Assembly (NCBI GenBank): GCA_041750975.1
Contig: JBGSYN010000071.1
Coordinates: 1-60,450, forward strand
Length of the DNA: 60,450 nt
From: JBGSYN01 sp041750975
GTDB taxonomy: Bacteria; Pseudomonadota; Alphaproteobacteria; Geminicoccales; Geminicoccaceae
Direction: 5' to 3'
Under the pieces are notes generated by a model. It worked only from the letters and a program-made list of their open reading frames with translations, had not been told where the DNA came from and ran no database searches. The position numbers were made by a program, and so were the translations under genes. Numbering within the stretch: the first letter of the stretch is position 1; the number at the start of each line of letters is the position of its first letter. Below are positions 18,026 through 26,101 of this stretch, in pieces.

Positions 18026-19180
18026 ATGAAAATAGGCGAAATTGAGGCAATTCCCGCTCGGGTCGGGCGGCGCAATCAGTTGCTCGTCAAAATTACGGCC
18101 GAGGATGGCACGGTCGGTTGGGGCGAAAGCGGGCTTTCGAGCCGCGAACATGCCGTGATCGGGGCGATTGCGCATTTCCGCGAGTTTCTGCGTGGCCAGG
18201 ATGCCCGCAAGATCGGGAGGATCTGGCAGGAATGTTACCGCTCGCAATATTTCGAGGGCGGTCGAGTGCTCACGGCTGCGATCTCCGCGATCGACATCGC
18301 GCTCCATGATCTCAAGGGCAAGGCACTGGGCGCGCCGGTCTACGAACTCCTTGGCGGCCGGCAGCGCGAACTGGTGCCGATTTTCGCCACGACCTCGGCC
18401 TCGGCATCGGGGCAGGAAATGATCGATCAGGCGAAGAAATTGGTCGATCATGGCTGGCAATGCATTCGTTTCAGCCCGGCGCACCATGAGGCGAAGGATA
18501 TCTACGAGCCAAGGCTATCGATTGCCGAAACCGCCAAATGGCTGATCGCGGCGCGCGAGGAGTTGGGCGGCGAGCCTGTCTTCGGCATCGACTATCATCA
18601 CCGGCTATCGGTCGCCGAGGCCGCATCGTTCTGCCAGAAGCTGCCGCCAGCCAACCTCGACTGGCTCGAAGAGCCGATCCGCGACGAAAGTCCCGAGGCC
18701 TATGCGAGCCTCAGGACCATGACCGAGATCCCCTTTGCGATCGGCGAGGAATTTGCCTCGAAGTGGCAGGCCCTTCCCTTCATCGAGCGCGGCCTGACCC
18801 AATATATGCGGCTCGACATCTGCAATATCGGCGGCTTCACCGAGGCGATGAAGGTCGCGGGCTGGTGCGAGGCGCATTACATCGATCTGATGCCGCATAA
18901 TCCCCTGGGACCGATCTGTGCCGCGGCATCGGTGCACATGGCGGCGGCGATCTCGAATTTCGCGTGGCTGGAGCATCGCTCGAGCCCGGTCGAGGAGTTG
19001 GGCTTCAACGACAAGACGATCTTCACCCGGCAATGCGAGCTCGACGGCGCCAACCTCAAGGTCCCGGACCGGCCCGGTCTCGGTATCGAGATCGACGAGA
19101 CCGCCCTGCGCGCCGCCACGCCGCAACCGCACGAGCCGCCTCATTTACGGCGCAAGGATGGCAGCCATACCAACTGGTAA
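18026..19180 (+). CDS. Mandelate racemase-family sugar-acid dehydratase, galactonate dehydratase-like
   Basis: This 384-residue enolase-superfamily enzyme should dehydrate an aldonate to a 2-keto-3-deoxy acid using Mg2+. Metal ligands line up as Asp189 (FGIDYHH), Glu215 (WLEEP) and Glu241 (GEE). His191 two residues after the first Asp, His291 in MPHNPLGP and Asp264 match the acid/base set of the D-galactonate dehydratase group. The C terminus (RRKDGSHTNW) is also like that group. A strong GGAGGAG site precedes the ATG. It is followed 14 bases later by manD. Exact substrate is uncertain: galactonate, or another aldonate such as arabinonate or fuconate. Confidence 0.88.
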   Translation: MKIGEIEAIPARVGRRNQLLVKITAEDGTVGWGESGLSSREHAVIGAIAHFREFLRGQDARKIGRIWQECYRSQYFEGGRVLTAAISAIDIALHDLKGKALGAPVYELLGGRQRELVPIFATTSASASGQEMIDQAKKLVDHGWQCIRFSPAHHEAKDIYEPRLSIAETAKWLIAAREELGGEPVFGIDYHHRLSVAEAASFCQKLPPANLDWLEEPIRDESPEAYASLRTMTEIPFAIGEEFASKWQALPFIERGLTQYMRLDICNIGGFTEAMKVAGWCEAHYIDLMPHNPLGPICAAASVHMAAAISNFAWLEHRSSPVEELGFNDKTIFTRQCELDGANLKVPDRPGLGIEIDETALRAATPQPHEPPHLRRKDGSHTNW

Positions 19181-19194
19181 TCGGGAATTACCCA

Positions 19195-20403
19195 ATGAAG
19201 ATCAAGGACGTCAAAGTCATCGTCTGCTCGCCCGGACGCAACTTCACGACACTCAAGATCACGACGGATGAAGGGCTCACCGGCGTCGGCGACGCCACCT
19301 TGAACGGCCGTGAACTCGCGGTCGCCGCCTATCTGCAGGAGCACTTAGTTCCCCTGCTGATCGGCCGCGACGCGTCCGCGATCGAGGACACCTGGCAATA
19401 TCTCTACCGTGGCGCTTACTGGCGGCGCGGCCCCGTCACCATGGCCGCCATCGCCGCGGTCGATACAGCGCTTTGGGATATCAAGGCGAAGGCCGCTGGC
19501 ATGCCGCTTTATCAGCTGTTGGGAGGCCGCTCTCGCGACTATGTGTCGGTCTATAGCCACGCCAGCGGGGCCACCGTCGAGGCGGCTCTCGATGCCATCG
19601 GCAAGAAACGGGAGCAGGGCTTCAAACATATCCGCGTGCAGGCGGGGCTCGAAGGACTGCCACGAATCTACGGTACTGGCGGCGGCGAAGTTCCCAAGGC
19701 CGCCGATGGCGGTGCGCTACCCTTCGAAGAGTGCTGGGATACGTCACTTTATTTGCGGACCGCACCTAAACTTTTCGCGCGGGTGCGCGAGGTCTATGGC
19801 GATGAGCTCGAACTCCTGCATGACACGCATCATCGCCTGACACCCATCGAAGCAGCGCGGCTCGGCAAGGATCTCGAGCCCTTCCGCCTTTTCTGGCTCG
19901 AGGATCTGGTCCCTGCAGAAAACCAGGAGGCCTACCGGCTCATACGCCATCATACGACGACACCCCTGGCGCTCGGCGAAATCTTCAACACCATCTGGGA
20001 CTGCAAGGATCTGATCCAGAACCAGTTGATCGACTTCATTCGAACCACCTGCGTTCACGCGGGCGGGCTGACTCATCTCAGAAGGATCGCCGATCTGGCA
20101 TCACTCTACCAGGTCCGGACCGGCTGCCATGGAGCCCAGGACATGTCGCCGATCTGCTTTGCCGCGAACGTCCAGTTCGGTCACTGGGTGCCGAATTTCG
20201 GCCTGCAGGAATATTCAGCCCATTCCGAACTTGCCGACGACGTCTTCCCGCACGGCTATTACTACAAGGACGGCGCTCTGCATCTGACCGAAGCGCCCGG
20301 GCTCGGCATCGATATCGACGAAAATCTGGCGGCGAAATACCCCTATGAGCGCGACTATCTGCCGGTCAATCGGTTGCGCGACGGCACACTCTGGAACTGG
20401 TGA
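19195..20403 (+). CDS. manD: D-mannonate dehydratase (ManD), enolase superfamily
   Basis: ManD converts D-mannonate to 2-keto-3-deoxy-D-gluconate. Our 402-residue protein matches the residue numbering I recall for characterised ManD: Arg147 and Tyr159 (HIRVQA, RIYG) as the base pair, Asp210 and His212 (LLHDTHH), Glu236 (WLED) and Glu262 (LGE). These give the metal site and the acid that are family-specific. The C terminus GTLWNW is also typical. The in-frame extension upstream is not real; the ATG at 19195 gives the normal length. It is co-transcribed with the galactonate-dehydratase-like gene and divergent from the aldolase. Some family members have low or different activity. Confidence 0.93.
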   Translation: MKIKDVKVIVCSPGRNFTTLKITTDEGLTGVGDATLNGRELAVAAYLQEHLVPLLIGRDASAIEDTWQYLYRGAYWRRGPVTMAAIAAVDTALWDIKAKAAGMPLYQLLGGRSRDYVSVYSHASGATVEAALDAIGKKREQGFKHIRVQAGLEGLPRIYGTGGGEVPKAADGGALPFEECWDTSLYLRTAPKLFARVREVYGDELELLHDTHHRLTPIEAARLGKDLEPFRLFWLEDLVPAENQEAYRLIRHHTTTPLALGEIFNTIWDCKDLIQNQLIDFIRTTCVHAGGLTHLRRIADLASLYQVRTGCHGAQDMSPICFAANVQFGHWVPNFGLQEYSAHSELADDVFPHGYYYKDGALHLTEAPGLGIDIDENLAAKYPYERDYLPVNRLRDGTLWNW

Positions 20404-20407
20404 CCGG

Positions 20408-21001
20408 CTAGAGGAGATCCTGCAGCCTGGCGAGGCCTCGCCTAACGTAGCTTTTGGCAGTGCCGAGCGGCACGCCCATGGCGGCAGCAATCTCGCCGTG
20501 CGAGCAGCCCCTAAAATAGGCAAGTAGGATTGCCTGCCTATAGTCGGGCTTGAGTTCCGCCAAGGCCTGACGCATGGCCAGAGCCTCGATGCTGAATTTT
20601 CTTCCGGCGAACGCTTCGTCCTCGAGTTCCTGGCATTCGTCGACGCTGACGGCTTCCTGGAGCTTGGTCCGTTCGCGCCGCAGCCGGTCGATTGCGCGAT
20701 TGCGGGCGATCGTCATCAGCCAGGCCAGCGGACGGCCGCGACTCGGATCGAACTGGCCCGCCCGCTGCCAGATGGTGACGAACGTGTCCTGAGTAACTTC
20801 TTCGGCAATCTCGCGAGATCGCACCATGGCTAATATGGTGGTGAAGATCGGCTTCGAGGTGACGTCGTAGAGCTGTTTGAACGCATCGCGGTCGCGGCGC
20901 TCGATCCGGGCGAGTAGTTGCTCGAGCTGGAAGTTTCGCGGGTCCGCGATTTGCGGGCGCGACTCGCCGGGACAAATGTCGGCAATCGCCAATGCGCTCA
21001 T
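20408..21001 (-). CDS. ECF-type RNA polymerase sigma factor
   Basis: The 197-residue protein has sigma region 2 (about 38-110: DAFKQLYDVTSKPIFTTIL, then EIAEEVTQDTFVTIWQ and LAWLMTIARNRAIDRLRR) and region 4 (about 140-195: LKPDYRQAILLAYFRGCSHGEIAA with the recognition helix PLGTAKSYVRRGLARLQ). Regions 1.1 and 3 are absent, which defines the ECF group. It looks closest to SigK/RpoE-like factors controlled by RskA- or ChrR-type anti-sigmas. No anti-sigma gene is adjacent. A matching candidate lies about 11 kb away at the far end of the secretion cluster. An ECF-like promoter sits upstream, suggesting autoregulation. Confidence 0.92.
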   Translation of the reverse strand: MSALAIADICPGESRPQIADPRNFQLEQLLARIERRDRDAFKQLYDVTSKPIFTTILAMVRSREIAEEVTQDTFVTIWQRAGQFDPSRGRPLAWLMTIARNRAIDRLRRERTKLQEAVSVDECQELEDEAFAGRKFSIEALAMRQALAELKPDYRQAILLAYFRGCSHGEIAAAMGVPLGTAKSYVRRGLARLQDLL

Positions 21002-21305
21002 GCCTTATCAGCCCATTTCTCTGATTGCCGACCAAGCCCGGCCGCCAATGTGGAATTCAGTATCAAGGCGCGTCCCTCTTGGTTCTCGCATCGGGATCTT
21101 CGCCGCTCTTTCTTCCGGACAACGTAAATAGTTTCGGACTTAACGTCTATACGCGCATCCCTCGATAAAGGTTTCCTCGATCTTTCTTTCGGTGTTCGGG
21201 CATCCATTCATGCCCCGTGCCTCGTTGATCCTCATAACCGGCGGGAGGCTGAACAACTCCGATCCGGCCAATAGGGACTTACACGACAACAGAGGACCCA
21301 CAATC
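21002..21305. other. Divergent intergenic region between sigma factor and DUF4331 genes
   Basis: About 300 bases without a convincing gene. It carries an ECF-like promoter reading toward the sigma gene, and a GAGGACCC site a few bases before the DUF4331 ATG. Short frames through it are Arg/Pro-rich and lack ribosome-binding sites. I could not find a matching ECF promoter pointing toward the DUF4331 gene. Confidence 0.6.
21148..21176 (-). promoter_or_regulatory. ECF-like promoter upstream of the sigma gene
   Basis: Read on the minus strand: GGAAACCTTT, then CGTATA, with 17 bases between GGAAAC and CGTATA. GAAAC at -35 and CGT(A) at -10 is the general pattern of ECF-sigma promoters. It points to the sigma gene with an untranslated leader of about 140 bases, consistent with autoregulation. 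Confidence 0.5.
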
Positions 21306-22715
21306 ATGCCTGTCAACCTTCGGATCGCGGGGTATTCCTGTGCGGCCGCTATCGGTCTCGCATGCGCCTTGCCAAGCCATGTCATGGCCTCGAGCCACAT
21401 GGACGCTCCCTTGATTACTTTCGACGACCCGGCGAATACGACCGATGTCTACGCGTTCGTCAGCGAGGACAAGGAGACCGACGTAGAATATTTAACCTTA
21501 GCACTCTCCGTCTATCCATTCGAGGAGCCGGGTATCGGCCCCAACAATTACCGCTTCGACGACCGGGTTCGCTACGATCTCAACATTTCGCTCGATGACG
21601 ATATTCCCCGTGCCCGCAAGACCATGACCTATCGCTTCGAGTTCAACACCCAGTTCCAGAACCGGGACACCATCCTACAGAGCTATCTGGGCGTGCTCGA
21701 TCCGGCTGGCCCTGGTGTTTTCCCCGACAATCAGAACCTGCGCCAGTCCTACAAGGTTTGGATGATCGACCGCCGCCGCAACCCTGTCTCCGTCGAGATC
21801 GGCAACGGGATCGTTCCGCCCAACAATCAAGGCCTTGTCACGCCCTTCTATAATCAGGGCGACGACGGCGACATGCCCGCCAAGGGGGGTGTCGCCTCGA
21901 ACGGCGATCTGGACCCCTACACGCAGGCGACCATCACCTCGCTCGATCTGGGCCATCGCGCCTTCGCCGGCCAGCGCGATGACGGGTTCTTCGCGGATAT
22001 CCAGTCGATCTTCGATCTCGACTTTTCCTTCGGCACGAATACCGGCACGCCCTCCAAGCCGTTCGACAGCCAGGGCGGCTTCAACGTGCACACTATCGTC
22101 CTCGACATCCCGATGAGCTTTCTGGGCGAAGCCGAGATTGCCGGAGTCTATGCCAACACCGATCGCCGGATCACCGGCAATCGTTACGATCAGGTCGGCC
22201 GGCAGGGCAATCCGCTCTTCGCCGAGGCCCTCGTCGCGGTTCGGCTCAAGGATCAGTACAACCAGTCCGGACCGGTGCGCGATGCGCGGGACTTCGCCCA
22301 ATTCGCGCAGGATCCCGAATTGTCGAGACTCCTCGGGGCTACTCCGATCATTCCCGGTTTGATCGAATCGATCTTCATCCCCGATCTGATCAAGGTCGAT
22401 CTGACGACGGGACCGGCGAAGCTTGCCGGCGAGTCCGGCTTCAACCGTCTCGGCGTGTTCGGCGGCGACGTCCTGCAGAGCCAGGTGCAGGATCCGTTCG
22501 ACAATGGCGGTTTCATTCCCGGGGGCTGGCCCAATGGCCGTCGCTTCGGTGACGATGTCGTCGATATCGCGGGCATTGCCCTGGGCCTCGCTGGTGCGGG
22601 ACCGGATTTCTCCGGTGTCGAACTGGACCGGGTGAGTGCCAACGACATCACCTACAACCAAACCTTTCCCTATGCAGCGACACCGCTGAACGGCCGCAAT
22701 CACGGTCATCACTGA
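21306..22715 (+). CDS. Secreted DUF4331-domain protein
   Basis: The 469-residue protein has a Sec signal peptide (about 1-28, ending HVMA) and a DUF4331 domain over nearly all the mature part. Recognisable pieces are SSHMDAPLITFDDPANTTDVYAFV, then NNYRFDDRVRYDLNISLDDD, MTYRFEFNTQF, FFADIQSIFDLDF and FNVHTIVLDIPMSFL, with late YNQTFPYAATPLNGR. The function of DUF4331 is unknown. The ATG at 21306 has a GAGGACCC site and begins the signal peptide; the frame upstream is open but lacks a plausible start. It begins a gene group with a TPR lipoprotein and a HupE-like protein, and is separated from them by a perfect hairpin. It could be a client of the nearby secretion-like system. Confidence 0.88.
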   Translation: MPVNLRIAGYSCAAAIGLACALPSHVMASSHMDAPLITFDDPANTTDVYAFVSEDKETDVEYLTLALSVYPFEEPGIGPNNYRFDDRVRYDLNISLDDDIPRARKTMTYRFEFNTQFQNRDTILQSYLGVLDPAGPGVFPDNQNLRQSYKVWMIDRRRNPVSVEIGNGIVPPNNQGLVTPFYNQGDDGDMPAKGGVASNGDLDPYTQATITSLDLGHRAFAGQRDDGFFADIQSIFDLDFSFGTNTGTPSKPFDSQGGFNVHTIVLDIPMSFLGEAEIAGVYANTDRRITGNRYDQVGRQGNPLFAEALVAVRLKDQYNQSGPVRDARDFAQFAQDPELSRLLGATPIIPGLIESIFIPDLIKVDLTTGPAKLAGESGFNRLGVFGGDVLQSQVQDPFDNGGFIPGGWPNGRRFGDDVVDIAGIALGLAGAGPDFSGVELDRVSANDITYNQTFPYAATPLNGRNHGHH

Positions 22716-22730
22716 TTTCCGAGCTTTCGG

Positions 22731-22754
22731 GGGGACAGGCCGCGGCCTGTCCCC
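22731..22754 (+). terminator. Perfect 24-base inverted repeat between DUF4331 and TPR genes
   Basis: GGGGACAGGCCG followed by its exact reverse complement CGGCCTGTCCCC forms a fully self-complementary GC-rich hairpin 15 bases after the DUF4331 stop. Only a weak T stretch (CTTT) follows. It could be a partial terminator, an mRNA 3'-end stabiliser that raises DUF4331 expression over the downstream genes, or a protein-binding palindrome. Confidence 0.5.
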
Positions 22755-22775
22755 AGTCTTTAGGATGGCGCCAAA

Positions 22776-23939
22776 ATGCGCTGCTTATTTGCGACACTCT
22801 CCATGATCATGATCGCCTGTTCGCCCGCAGCTTCGAGCGAGCCCACCAAACCTGCGAGCCGAGACAATGTTCTGCTTCTCGTCCGCCCCGCCGACAACCC
22901 GGCAAGTCAGGCCATCGTCGATCTGCGTCAACGTCTCCAGCTCAAGCCGGACGATCAGGTAACGGCAGCCGCCTTGGCCCGGCTTTACATCGCCGAGGCC
23001 CGGACCACCTCCGAGCCGCGCTATTGGGGCTATGCCGAGGCAGCACTCAAGCCCTGGTCCGGAACCGGAGACCTGCACCCCGACCTGCTGTTGATGCGGG
23101 CCATGATCCGTCAATATGCCCATGATTTCCAGGCTGCACTGGTCGATCTCGATGCCGTGCTGAAGGCGCAGCCGGAAAATGGTCAGGCCCGCCTCACCCG
23201 TGCCTTCATCTACCAGGCACAGGGCGAGCCATCCTCCGCGATCGAGGATTGCATGGCGCTCCGGCGGGCCCGCCCGGCGCTCGTCTTCACAACATGCCGC
23301 GCCCGTATCCTGAGCCTCACCGGCGGGGCCGGCACGGCGCTGACGATGATGGAGAACGCCTTCGCGGCAACATCATCCGACACCGATGCCGGGCTGCTCG
23401 GCTGGGCCCACAAGGTCCAGGCGGACACCGCACGCCGGATAGGCCGATTGGATCTGGCGCAAAGCCATTTGCGACTGGCGCTTGAGGCAAGCCCCAACGA
23501 TGCCAAGACCGCGGCTGCGCTGGCGGATCTGCTGTTGCTTCAGCATGCGCCCGACGAAGTGCTAAATATTGATATCGGCAGCTTCGATGCGGGTTTCGAA
23601 TTGCGCCGTCTGCTGGCCCGGCGTTCTCTCGGAGACGACATCGTCAGAGAGCGTGCGAGACTGGCCGAACGCTTCGAGACCGCGCCCCTGCAGGACGGGC
23701 CGCGTGAATTGCGCAACGAGACACTCTTCGCCCTTGAGTTCGGCAACGATCCGCAGACGTCGCTGAAACTGGCGACGACCAATTGGGCGACCCACAAGGA
23801 GCCCGACGACGCCAGGCTTTTGGTTCGGGCAGCGCTCGCGGCCGGCGATCGCGAACGGGCGGCAGAGGTGATGGCGTGGGCGCGGAGGCAGGCGCTTGAG
23901 GACGTCGAGCTTCAAGCACTCCTCGGGTCTCAATCATGA
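22776..23939 (+). CDS. Tetratricopeptide-repeat lipoprotein
   Basis: The 387-residue protein has a lipoprotein signal with acylatable Cys15 (MIMIAC). Several TPR-like helical pairs follow from about 45 to 240 (LQLKPDDQVTAAALARLYIAEA, then DFQAALVDLDAVLKAQPENG and LDLAQSHLRLALEASPNDAK). It is probably a periplasm-facing scaffold. Its stop overlaps the HupE-like gene start in an ATGA junction, so the two are translated together. The gene lies downstream of the DUF4331 gene after a hairpin. No enzymatic motif is visible. Confidence 0.82.
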   Translation: MRCLFATLSMIMIACSPAASSEPTKPASRDNVLLLVRPADNPASQAIVDLRQRLQLKPDDQVTAAALARLYIAEARTTSEPRYWGYAEAALKPWSGTGDLHPDLLLMRAMIRQYAHDFQAALVDLDAVLKAQPENGQARLTRAFIYQAQGEPSSAIEDCMALRRARPALVFTTCRARILSLTGGAGTALTMMENAFAATSSDTDAGLLGWAHKVQADTARRIGRLDLAQSHLRLALEASPNDAKTAAALADLLLLQHAPDEVLNIDIGSFDAGFELRRLLARRSLGDDIVRERARLAERFETAPLQDGPRELRNETLFALEFGNDPQTSLKLATTNWATHKEPDDARLLVRAALAAGDRERAAEVMAWARRQALEDVELQALLGSQS

Positions 23940-25027
23940 GGGCACTCTTTGGGGCTCTTTTGATCCTGGCCACAAGCCAAAGCGTCGAAGCGCATGAGCC
24001 AAGCCGTTCCTATCTGCAGCTTCAAGCTTCGGGCGAATCGGTTGCGGCCCGGGTCGATCTGCCGCTCGCGGAGTTGCATCATTTGATCGGGCTCGATCCC
24101 GATGGCGACGGCAGGATTACCTGGGGCGAGGTCGAGGACAGCCATCGCCCGATCGAGGCAGCCGTTATCTCGGGTGTTCGTCTCTCGGCCGGTTCTGCTG
24201 GATGCCCTTGGGGCACGACCACGCTTGCGATCAGCGAACGTGACGCCGGTCCTTTCGCCGTGCTCGAGGGCACGCTTGCCTGCAGCCTCCAGAGCGACGG
24301 GGTCGATCTCAAATGGACCTTCCTCAACGATCAGAACAGCCAGCACCAGGCGATCGTTCGCTTCGAAGGTCTCGATGGCGGGCTCACCAGGGTCGTCGGC
24401 GCGACCTCGACCCGAGTGCATTTCACGACCGGAACCGAATCCGTATGGCAGAGCTTTGTGGCTTTTGTCGAGCAAGGTGCGATCCACATCTTTGACGGTA
24501 TCGATCACCTGCTGTTCCTATGCACGCTGCTGCTTCCGGCGGTATTGCGGCAAGGCGATGCCCAGAAGAATGTGTTCTTCGCTGTCGCCAAGATCGTTAC
24601 GGCCTTCACGATCGCCCATTCGATCACACTTACCGCCGCGACTTTCAATGTCATCGCCTTGCCGACACGTTGGATCGAGGTCGCAATTGCCGCCACCATC
24701 GTACTTGCCGCTCTGAACAATATCTGGCCGATTGTCAGACGACATTTATGGGCCGCAGCCTTCGGCTTCGGGCTGATCCACGGCCTGGGCTTTGCCAATG
24801 CCCTGCGCGAGATCGCCTTGCCGCAGGGCGAATTCGCTGTCGCTCTTCTCGGCTTCAATCTTGGTGTGGAAGCGGGCCAGCTTGTTGTCGTGACGCTGCT
24901 ACTGCCGCTCTTGTTGAGTGTCAGACGGTTCCAGTTCTACCCACGCATCGCCATGCCCGCGGCATCGGCGGCGATCGCGTTACTCGGTCTGGTATGGCTC
25001 GCCGAACGGGCTATGGCCGGGCCCTAA
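23936..25027 (+). CDS. HupE/UreJ-family membrane protein with EF-hand-like N-terminal domain
   Basis: The 363-residue protein has a signal peptide (about 1-19), a periplasmic domain to about 180, and about six membrane helices of the HupE/UreJ_2 type. Conserved His-containing motifs are FDGIDHLLFLCTLLLP, FTIAHSITL and GLIHGLGFANAL; HupE/UreJ proteins are proposed metal (nickel/cobalt) permeases. Residues 54-65 form a textbook EF-hand loop, with Asp54, Asp56, Asp58 and Glu65 at positions 1, 3, 5 and 12, implying Ca2+ binding. Translation is coupled to the TPR lipoprotein by an ATGA overlap. It is convergent with the gspN/C-like gene. Transport has not been shown for this subtype. Confidence 0.85.
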   Translation: MRALFGALLILATSQSVEAHEPSRSYLQLQASGESVAARVDLPLAELHHLIGLDPDGDGRITWGEVEDSHRPIEAAVISGVRLSAGSAGCPWGTTTLAISERDAGPFAVLEGTLACSLQSDGVDLKWTFLNDQNSQHQAIVRFEGLDGGLTRVVGATSTRVHFTTGTESVWQSFVAFVEQGAIHIFDGIDHLLFLCTLLLPAVLRQGDAQKNVFFAVAKIVTAFTIAHSITLTAATFNVIALPTRWIEVAIAATIVLAALNNIWPIVRRHLWAAAFGFGLIHGLGFANALREIALPQGEFAVALLGFNLGVEAGQLVVVTLLLPLLLSVRRFQFYPRIAMPAASAAIALLGLVWLAERAMAGP

Positions 25028-25040
25028 CGAGGCATGACGG

Positions 25041-25529
25041 TTAGTTGTCGGTGAAGCCCAGCCTGCCGTTTCCCTGGGCGCGGCGCAATTCCACGCCGGC
25101 GAAGTCGATCGCCTCGACTTGCCAGGTCTCGATCTCGCTACCGGGACGATACCACGCCCCCTCGGGCCGGCTGGGTGAGCTGATGAAGGCGCGGTGGCCC
25201 AGATCGTCGATCACGACACCCTGCAATCGGAGGCTGTCGAGGCCCAGGGGACCTTCGACGATGGCCGCTGCTACGGTCTCCTCCCGCAGCGGGCGGCGAT
25301 TGGCCCTGAAGACGGGACGCGCATAGGCCGGCGCGTCGCCCTTCAGATCCGACAAGCCGAAGTCGAGAGCAGGCAGATCGATAGCCGCGGCGATCGGACT
25401 TTCGTTCTCGCGAGCCGCGTCGGCGGGTCGGAACACACCCTCGAGCTCGGCCTCGATGTAGAGGCCCGTCGCCGCGAAGGCGGTCGCTGCAATGAGCGAT
25501 TGGCGAAGCCGCCAGCCGGTGCGTTTCAC
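25041..25529 (-). CDS. Small type II secretion-associated protein (GspC/GspN-like)
   Basis: The 162-residue protein has an N-terminal membrane anchor (about 9-27) and a periplasmic region. In this region LPALDFGLSDLKGDAPAYARPVFRANRRP resembles the homology region that follows the anchor in GspC and short GspN-like proteins. A small beta-rich part follows (LQGVVIDDLGHRAFISSP). It is the last gene of the L-M-N-like trio, overlapping gspM by four bases. It has no PDZ domain or secretin-sized extension. It may replace GspC, linking the inner-membrane platform to an outer-membrane channel encoded elsewhere. Confidence 0.6.
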   Translation of the reverse strand: MKRTGWRLRQSLIAATAFAATGLYIEAELEGVFRPADAARENESPIAAAIDLPALDFGLSDLKGDAPAYARPVFRANRRPLREETVAAAIVEGPLGLDSLRLQGVVIDDLGHRAFISSPSRPEGAWYRPGSEIETWQVEAIDFAGVELRRAQGNGRLGFTDN

Positions 25530-26101
25530 GATGGCTCCTCGAGAAAGGCCTGTATCTGGGTTTGCACGTGGATATCGACGGGATGGGTGTCGCCGGTTTG
25601 ACCGAAGCGGGGGACGCCGCGGATCGAGCTCTTGGAGAGGAGCAATATCGGCAGGCTCGTCTCGAGGCTCTCCAGGACATTGACGAGGCCCTTGGAGTCC
25701 ACCGTGAAATCGACCTCGAGACCCAACAGGGCACGATCGCCTTCGCGGTCCACAGGGAGGCTCTGGACACTGCGCAAATCGCCTCCGGCCTTGCGGATGA
25801 TATCGACGACATGGGTCTGGAGCCGGGCCGCAGCGAGGCTGTCATTGGCGGCGGCGATCGACGCCTCTTGCGTGATCGGCGTCGCCTCAAGCCCGGCAAG
25901 AGCCTCACGCCAGGCCGGGGCTTGGTCGAGAAGCGCCTCAGTTCGACCGATTTCGTCCTGAACGCGGGCTTCGTTCTGCCCGAGACGATCCTGCCACTGG
26001 TTCAAGAACGCCAGCACCAGGGCGAACGCAATGCCGCCGGAGGCCACGATACCCGCGCGTTTCAGCAGGCTCCGATCCCATGGTATCCTGGAAACAATCA
26101 T
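25526..26101 (-). CDS. gspM: Type II secretion GspM-like protein
   Basis: The 191-residue bitopic protein has a short cytoplasmic head, one membrane helix (about 18-36) and a coiled segment (about 40-70) leading to a ferredoxin-like periplasmic domain (LQTHVVDIIRKAGGDLRSVQSLP, then ALLGLEVDFTVDSKGLVNVLESLETSLP). This is the alphaproteobacterial GspM variant family. GspM pairs with GspL in the inner-membrane platform. It overlaps the L-like gene and the N/C-like gene by four bases each, so the three are one translation unit. Confidence 0.82.
   Translation of the reverse strand: MIVSRIPWDRSLLKRAGIVASGGIAFALVLAFLNQWQDRLGQNEARVQDEIGRTEALLDQAPAWREALAGLEATPITQEASIAAANDSLAAARLQTHVVDIIRKAGGDLRSVQSLPVDREGDRALLGLEVDFTVDSKGLVNVLESLETSLPILLLSKSSIRGVPRFGQTGDTHPVDIHVQTQIQAFLEEPS

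Noticed and set aside
21675..22712. 345-residue minus-strand frame
   Set aside because: Antisense to the DUF4331 gene, which has a signal peptide and recognised domain.
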